From: Hondaea fermentalgiana
Lineage: Eukaryota; Sar; Bigyra; Thraustochytrida; Thraustochytriidae
Length of the DNA: 64,000 nt
Assembly (NCBI GenBank): GCA_014084085.1
Contig: NPFB01000129.1
Location: forward strand, 18,226-82,225
Direction: 5' to 3'
Part shown: piece by piece, positions 60,001-64,000 of the stretch
How positions within the stretch are numbered: position 1 is the stretch's first letter
Layout of the letters: each line of letters begins with the position of its first letter
Made by a program: the position numbers and the translations under genes
Notes under the pieces: generated by a model
What the model was told of the DNA's origin: nothing
What the model saw: the letters and a program-made list of their open reading frames with translations, nothing else
Database searches by the model: none

Positions 60001-60818
60001 CGGCCCCGCGCGATTCGCATACTGCATGCACGCTCGGCTCCAATCACATGATCATCTTTGGCGGCTCAAGTGGGAGCTCACTCAATTGCATGCACAGGCT
60101 GCGCTTCTCCAAGGACGAGGGCGTGTGGAGCCGCGTCACCTGCAATGGAATGTTGCCCTCGCCGCGATTCTGTCACAGTTCTGTGCTTATTGGCAAGACC
60201 ATGTACACGTACGGCGGCTATGACGGCTCGAACCGTCTCGAGGACTGGATCGAGTTTTCTTTCGGGGAGAATCGCGTATCGCAAGTTCCACGAAGCGCAA
60301 TCGTCAGTGATCTAGCCTCGCTCGTGGACAATCCCAAGTGCTCGGATGTCAGCTTTCTTGTCGAGGGCAGGCGCATCGCGGCGCATCGCATCGTATGCGT
60401 TCGCTGCGACTACTTCAAGGCTATGTTCGCTCGCGAGGGTGGTTTCCGTGAGTCGCGCCAGCAAGAAATTACCATTCTGGATGTGCGCTATGACACCTTT
60501 TACACTCTTTTACGCTATCTTTACACGGACCGTCAGGACGTCCCGCTCGAGATGGCCATGGATCTCTTTATCGCTGCAGATCGTTTCGGCATTGAGCGTC
60601 TGAAAAACATATGCGAGAATGGAATGTTATCCTCGCTTGATATGGAGAATGTTTCTGAGCTTTTTGCTGCGGCCGATCTGCATCATGCCGCGGGACTTCA
60701 CTCCGAGTGTCTCCGCTTCATTGTACAAAACTTTGATATTGTGTCCAAAACTCGAGGTTTCGAGGAGATGGGCCGTTCCAACATTGACCTCATCTTTACC
60801 ATTCTCAAGAACCGCTAG
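57030..60818 (+). CDS. Kelch-BTB-BACK protein with whole-module internal duplication (LZTR1-like)
   Basis: The 1262-residue protein starts at the first in-frame ATG, 57030. Two homologous modules lie in tandem. Module 1 (about 123-693) has Kelch repeats (YIFGGYNGRHRVNALHRF, IFGGYDGMVRC), a BTB domain (SDMVFVLGGTYIPAHRIFC, FLRYLYTDKVQL) and a BACK-like helical region. Module 2 (about 771-1262) repeats the order with FGGYNGRERVNDFYQF, SDVSFLVEGRRIAAHRIVC, LLRYLYTD and a BACK-like end. Both modules close with near-identical phrases (VSKTKAFEEMGRIN against VSKTRGFEEMGRSN). LZTR1 has Kelch then two BTB-BACK domains and is a CUL3 substrate adaptor. Here the Kelch array is doubled too. A ubiquitin-ligase adaptor role is inference. 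The gene is single-exon. Confidence 0.92.
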   Translation: MDKTRQDAAGEADPRREIYAWPASVAVPGPRGVRRRNSSAGASAADRLAITLNEDDDTASQQTSRTRALTGDETGEDEDFYDEDDDGGVHMPSRTVFGSNATLANSFAARDDATQWSSDRCWEQVKVNQYDGEIPSQRSLHIAVGYHQSMYIFGGYNGRHRVNALHRFDFLSATWHAMDTAGGEPPSPRDRHTGVVVEDALLIFGGYDGMVRCNDIHAFDLRHNSWVPVELTSKVVPSARHSHAACSLGDKMYVTCGYDGSYRNDLYEFTLASMSDEGENTMLRRRTGESDLEDETEENNTALAPYGSAASTVAANEPCVRGQWRKIMAKGRFPQARYRATCCVHADAQSSPKIVLFGGHNGLVHLQCTHVFDIVSETWSTVRTVGAVPLPRDSHCAVMYEDNMLVFGGSCGQPLNDFSCLSMRTLEWRPVGGDSWTPSARFCASAVLHDRSFYIFGGYDSTERLRDIHRFKFAASVYSVERSTILEDFSESVGDDFLSDMVFVLGGTYIPAHRIFCTRCTNILASTPAESAVEEAGSESSPMECWQDGANGESQAKASSAPERDGSGRYVIRVRENVKLDIFRSFLRYLYTDKVQLVDAEMALEMYTIAEEYQVERLQKICLNFISITLTVQNAANVFQASDLHKIRKLRDRTLKFILHNFDAVSKTKAFEEMGRINVELVFEVLRNRGDEGRETTPEDAFSEDFIRMSTADQLSFVSGSAVSSPRDSTMGGGTSAAGREDGSFAVHSAAVEGQENHGAAEPLVASYYERARQWIPVSVIDDGVSPGKRSLHAMTVYKDTILLFGGYNGRERVNDFYQFSLKTHKWEIVPVLEGSSPPPSPRDRHTIMQLGHCLWVFGGYDGQVRVNELHSFDLQRKQWSIINKDLSAPTARHSHSGCAVPSRKCLYIFGGYDGSYLNDLHEFDVMDYTWRCVKTNGTPPTPRYRATLVCMGHHLVCAMGHDGYRHLNDLHSFNLRTNTWAMLRLSGPAPAPRDSHTACTLGSNHMIIFGGSSGSSLNCMHRLRFSKDEGVWSRVTCNGMLPSPRFCHSSVLIGKTMYTYGGYDGSNRLEDWIEFSFGENRVSQVPRSAIVSDLASLVDNPKCSDVSFLVEGRRIAAHRIVCVRCDYFKAMFAREGGFRESRQQEITILDVRYDTFYTLLRYLYTDRQDVPLEMAMDLFIAADRFGIERLKNICENGMLSSLDMENVSELFAAADLHHAAGLHSECLRFIVQNFDIVSKTRGFEEMGRSNIDLIFTILKNR

Positions 60819-60836
60819 AACGGGCACAAAAAAACG

Positions 60837-60876
<40 letters not shown>

Positions 60877-62117
60877 CGATAATCTTACTACTTTTTCTCC
60901 AGCTTTCCAATTTTCCCTCTTTCTCTTTTCGAACTCATTGGGCCGTTGCAATCATTGTGATAGCAACCTTCAACTTTTCTCCATTGTGTTCTTGTCGAGT
61001 CGTTCGCTAAATTTCGCAGTGTGTCAGCGTTCAACCGACCGGAGGCGGTTTGAGAAGAGTCATCGATGGAGCGAAGGCTTAGTTATCAGGGAAGGCGGTG
61101 GGTCAAATGAAAGAAGAAGCCTGGCGTAGCCTGGAGCGAGCCGTATTCACAGTTCCGCGAAATTCCTCCTTCTTAGCGTCCACATTCGAGAATGGACGCG
61201 GTGAGCGAGGGAATCCATCTCGACGCTGGGGGTTACTTTACAACTTATTCTGCCGTCACATCGCGAATGTCCCCAAACACTAGTACGGGTACACATCTTG
61301 TTGAAACCTGATAACTTATAGACTACACCCTGCTTCCTCTCCGAAACGAAACGGCTCATACTATTGGACCACGGCCAGCTGTGGCGCTCCAGTACTGACC
61401 GCACGCTACGCTCGTCTAATAATAGCGAACGTTTTCTGGCGGCCGCTGCCGCCGCTGGCCACCTTGATCGCTTGCCGCTATATTGCTCGGGATGCGGAAA
61501 CTTACCTGCCATTGTCGAAAAACGGAAATCTCTCCTCGAATGACTACTCTACAAACAAGTGATCAGCCCCCTTGACCTCCTCGCAAAGGCCGTCTGCGTG
61601 CGGTGGCTTGACTTGGCTGGCTAGCTGGCTGGTGACGTGCGTTACTTCTTCCTCTGTGCAGTGGCGGGAGGTGCATGCCTAACTTGCCCCAAGTATAGGT
61701 TTTTGGAAGAAATCACGAGAGCCCGTGGAAAAACCCTCCGCGTCCATTTATCCGGCGCCCGCGAAGGAAGCCGGGTCGGAGACCTTTGGGCGGGACTTTT
61801 TGCAAGGCACGAACGAAACGACGCGTGGACGGCGATTTGACCGCGGAGGAAGCCCTCGTCGTTCGGAATTTTTACGAGGCAAGCTCCCGAACTCGCGCGC
61901 TCTTGGCAAACAAACGCGAATCCACTGGCGTCCAACGCATCCAGGCTGCTGCTGCTGCTGCTGGCTGCTGGCTATCGCTGCTGCCGGAAAGTGGAATCAG
62001 CACGCTGGGGCCGGCCCTGCAGAGCTGTCGACAGCGACTCCATTTTTCCTAGCGGTTGCTCCATTTTTGCCCTCTTCCTTTAAGGTAAAAGCACGCCGAG
62101 GGAGCGAACGTGGCACA
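60819..62117. other. intergenic region Kelch-BTB/YeeE-like gene
   Basis: It contains a (CAA)13 microsatellite directly after the Kelch stop and a CTG/GCTG run at about 61940-61985. The long frame upstream of 62118 starts only at GTG and is not protein-like. No other gene is supported. Confidence 0.55.
60838..60876. repeat. (CAA)13 microsatellite
   Basis: Thirteen perfect CAA units in the presumed 3' UTR of the Kelch-BTB gene. Confidence 0.97.
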
Positions 62118-63548
62118 ATGCTCGAGGCAGGAGTCGAAGCCGTGCAAGTAGATGGGCAGCAAAACCGTGGCACCTCAGACACGGCAGTGGCCGCTGACGC
62201 GATGCCTCCAAAGAATGAGGATGTGGCGGTCTACGTCGAAAGCAATCGTCAGGCGGCGCGCAGCATCGAGGATGACACGGCATCGACAGCCTTTGACGCG
62301 ACCATGGAGGATGGTGACCTCGTTGTGACGCCTCGCGTCAATAGCCTCAAGGTGGACCCGGAGGAGGCGAAATCAAGGCTCTCCATCTCAGTCGAAAAGC
62401 CGACTTTGGTGGACTGGTTCGCAGTGCTTGCGATGAGCATCGTCATGGGCTTCATTTTTGGTTTCGCATTTGCCAAGTCGCGCGTCTTTGAGCCCATGGT
62501 GATTCGAGGGCAGTTCCTCTTTCAAAACAACATTATGATGAAGATGTTTCTTGCCGCAGTGGCCACTTCGCAAATTCTCTTTATCATCATTAATCGCACC
62601 CCGTACAAGCGGCGATTCGAGCGCGCGAGGCGGAAGCGCGAGACTGGACGAGGAATTCGCACGACGATGCTTGGCGCTTTCATTCTCGGCATGGGGCTTG
62701 CCGTTTCTGCTGCGTGTCCGGGCATGGTGCTTGCTCAGGTCGGCGCTGGTGTCGAGAACAGTGGCTACACCTTGCTCGGCGGCGTTCTCGGAGCACTTCT
62801 TTTCCAGCTTACTGATCCGCTCATCAAGCCCATTACGGATCGCTTTGGTGGTCAGAAGCTGACCATTGAGTACGTCGATGACTATCTGGGGCTTTCGTAC
62901 ACCAAGACGGCAGGACTTTTTGCATTTCTCATTACCCTGACAGTTATTCTCCTTGAGGTCTTCATTCCCTGGAAGCAGGATATCTACTACCAGCTGAGTC
63001 CGAATTGCTCTGCCACAGCCTTTTGGAACTGCTACGCATGGCCGCCTTTTATTGGCGGTGTCTTCGTGGGTCTTTTGCAGCTCCCGGTGTTTTTTGTCAT
63101 GGGAAGTGTCCTTGGCTCTTCGACAAGCTATGTTGTTGCCTGCGCGGGCTGGCTCCATCTTTTGCCTGAGGACTTTCGCCATCCCTTTACCTATGCCAAG
63201 CGGTTCATGTACCCGAAGCTTGACACTCACTGGCAGCTCATGTTTGTCATGTTCTCGATCCTTGGTGCCTACCTCACCGAGCTGCGCTCTGGCATGGTAG
63301 GAACTGCGCAGGGGCTCAGCATTGGCTACTCACTCGTGGGTGGGTTACTTTTGGTTTTTGGCGCTCGGATGGCTGGAGGCTGCACGAGCGGACATGGCGT
63401 CTCGGGCATGGCGCTACTCTCCATTCATAGCATGGCGGCTGTCGCGGCCATGTTTGCGGGCGCTATTGGCACTGGCCTCGTGCTTGAATTTTTGGTCAGC
63501 ACTGATAGCAACCCTTACTACATTGCACCTAATCCCATGCTCAACTGA
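62118..63548 (+). CDS. YeeE/YedE (TsuA-like) sulfur-compound transporter
   Basis: The 476-residue protein starts at the first ATG in frame, 62118. An approximately 90-residue hydrophilic N-terminus is followed by about nine or ten membrane segments. The family's conserved cysteine motifs are present: SAACPGM near residue 197 and ARMAGGCTSGHGVSGMA near residue 421. In bacterial TsuA/YeeE, such cysteines pass thiosulfate through the protein by transient S-S hydrogen-bonded contacts. The protein looks like a fused two-repeat version (IRGQFLFQN in the first half, LRSGMVGTAQGLSIGYSL in the second), as seen in other eukaryotic members. Thiosulfate or another sulfur species as substrate is inferred from the family. 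The 3' UTR holds a degenerate repeat. Confidence 0.9.
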   Translation: MLEAGVEAVQVDGQQNRGTSDTAVAADAMPPKNEDVAVYVESNRQAARSIEDDTASTAFDATMEDGDLVVTPRVNSLKVDPEEAKSRLSISVEKPTLVDWFAVLAMSIVMGFIFGFAFAKSRVFEPMVIRGQFLFQNNIMMKMFLAAVATSQILFIIINRTPYKRRFERARRKRETGRGIRTTMLGAFILGMGLAVSAACPGMVLAQVGAGVENSGYTLLGGVLGALLFQLTDPLIKPITDRFGGQKLTIEYVDDYLGLSYTKTAGLFAFLITLTVILLEVFIPWKQDIYYQLSPNCSATAFWNCYAWPPFIGGVFVGLLQLPVFFVMGSVLGSSTSYVVACAGWLHLLPEDFRHPFTYAKRFMYPKLDTHWQLMFVMFSILGAYLTELRSGMVGTAQGLSIGYSLVGGLLLVFGARMAGGCTSGHGVSGMALLSIHSMAAVAAMFAGAIGTGLVLEFLVSTDSNPYYIAPNPMLN

Positions 63549-64000
63549 TGTGAAAAGGGGTTCTGCATTGTTATCGCAGCAAACCAATGGAAAAGTGGTT
63601 TGTAATTGCCGAGCAACAACCAGTGGAAAAAAAGGTTAGGGATGGCCGAGCAATAACTAGAAAAGGCGGTCAGGTGTGCCGAGCAAGGAAAAAAAAATGC
63701 GGGTCCCACCACCAACCCTGTCCACCTCCAAAAAGAAATAAAAAGGCGAAAGGAAGCGAATGTCATTTGGGGAGCTCTTGTAACATCACCTCACGTGCGC
63801 GAAGCAAGGTTTGGGGCCTACCAATGATTTACTACTCACAGTATACAAACTAACTCATGTTCTGATGTCGTTCTTCGAATGCGTGTCAACAACCTAACAA
63901 TAAGAGGCTCCATTTTCCCATTTTACAAATGTTTCAATTACAGGTTCATTAGGCCCGTTTTTCAAAAAAAAATTCCTACCATGAGCCTTTTTGAAATTTC
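63549..64000. other. 3' flank at the end of the window
   Basis: AT-rich, with a degenerate tandem repeat described separately. No gene is seen. Confidence 0.6.
63570..63700. repeat. degenerate tandem repeat, about 35-40 bp
   Basis: Three to four units share GCCGAGCAA(C/T)AACCAGTGGAAAA-like sequence (unit starts near 63572, 63606, 63643 and 63677). They follow the transporter stop codon closely. Confidence 0.6.

Noticed and set aside
61147..61512. Minus-strand frame of 121 codons
   Set aside because: No motif, mixed composition, and not supported by any domain-like pattern.
61725..62117. Upstream extension of the YeeE-like transporter from a GTG
   Set aside because: It has no in-frame ATG and its composition differs from the protein. 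The first ATG at 62118 gives a sensible start.
1..64000. tRNA, rRNA, CRISPR or transposon genes
   Set aside because: I scanned by eye for tRNA T-loop phrases, regular spacer-repeat arrays and transposase motifs and saw none that hold up. A covariance-model search (tRNAscan, Infernal) would be decisive.

Overview
The window is nuclear DNA of a gene-dense eukaryotic microbe. The gene set includes spliceosomal CWC22 and SmB, ribosomal protein L26, the nuclear pore membrane protein NUP210, EIPR1, a histone deacetylase-like protein, SETD-type and TTL-family proteins and Kelch-BTB proteins. Almost all genes are single long exons, intergenic spaces are short (about 0.1-1.8 kb), coding GC is fairly high, and simple repeats (CTG/CAG, GA, CTCG, CAA) are frequent. 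Together with a Pro/Thr-stalked surface protease this suggests a stramenopile-like protist, most probably a thraustochytrid (Labyrinthulomycetes). That placement is inference and no phylogenetic marker was tested. Two runs of exactly 100 N (20948-21047 and 53828-53927) are scaffold gaps.

Layout. 0-16 kb: ZIP metal transporter (-), ZNG1/CobW metal chaperone (+), EIPR1 (+), CWC22 (-), RPL26 with one intron (+), an unknown Cys-rich protein (-), a Gly-rich protein with eight GYSWE motifs (+) and SmB (-). 16-32 kb: a leucine-rich-repeat protein (-), a Ttd14/NadR-like P-loop protein (-), aldose 1-epimerase (+), NUP210 (+), a TIR-like remnant (+) and a sulfotransferase carrying a vestigial second sulfotransferase half (+). 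32-48 kb: a secreted fibre-like protein ending in a phage/MYRF-type S74 autocleavage domain (-), prolidase (+), a tail-anchored coiled-coil protein (+), a TTL-fold protein with a signal sequence (-), a membrane-anchored S1 protease (-) and a PHO88/SND3-ankyrin fusion with one intron (-). 48-64 kb: a possible winged-helix protein (-), an HDAC-fold protein that has lost its zinc ligands (+), a small two-TM protein (-), a SET-domain methyltransferase broken by a gap (-), an internally duplicated Kelch-BTB-BACK protein (+) and a YeeE/TsuA-like sulfur-compound transporter (+).

The genes do not form a pathway cluster. They are mainly housekeeping genes in alternating divergent and convergent pairs. 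The most unusual items are the pseudo-deacetylase, the S74 fibre protein, the GYSWE-repeat protein, the sulfotransferase fusion, the duplicated Kelch-BTB protein and an intergenic-only palindrome, TAGGCCTA. Starts were set at the first in-frame ATG. Several frames stay open upstream only by reading GTG or TTG, and those extensions were not used.
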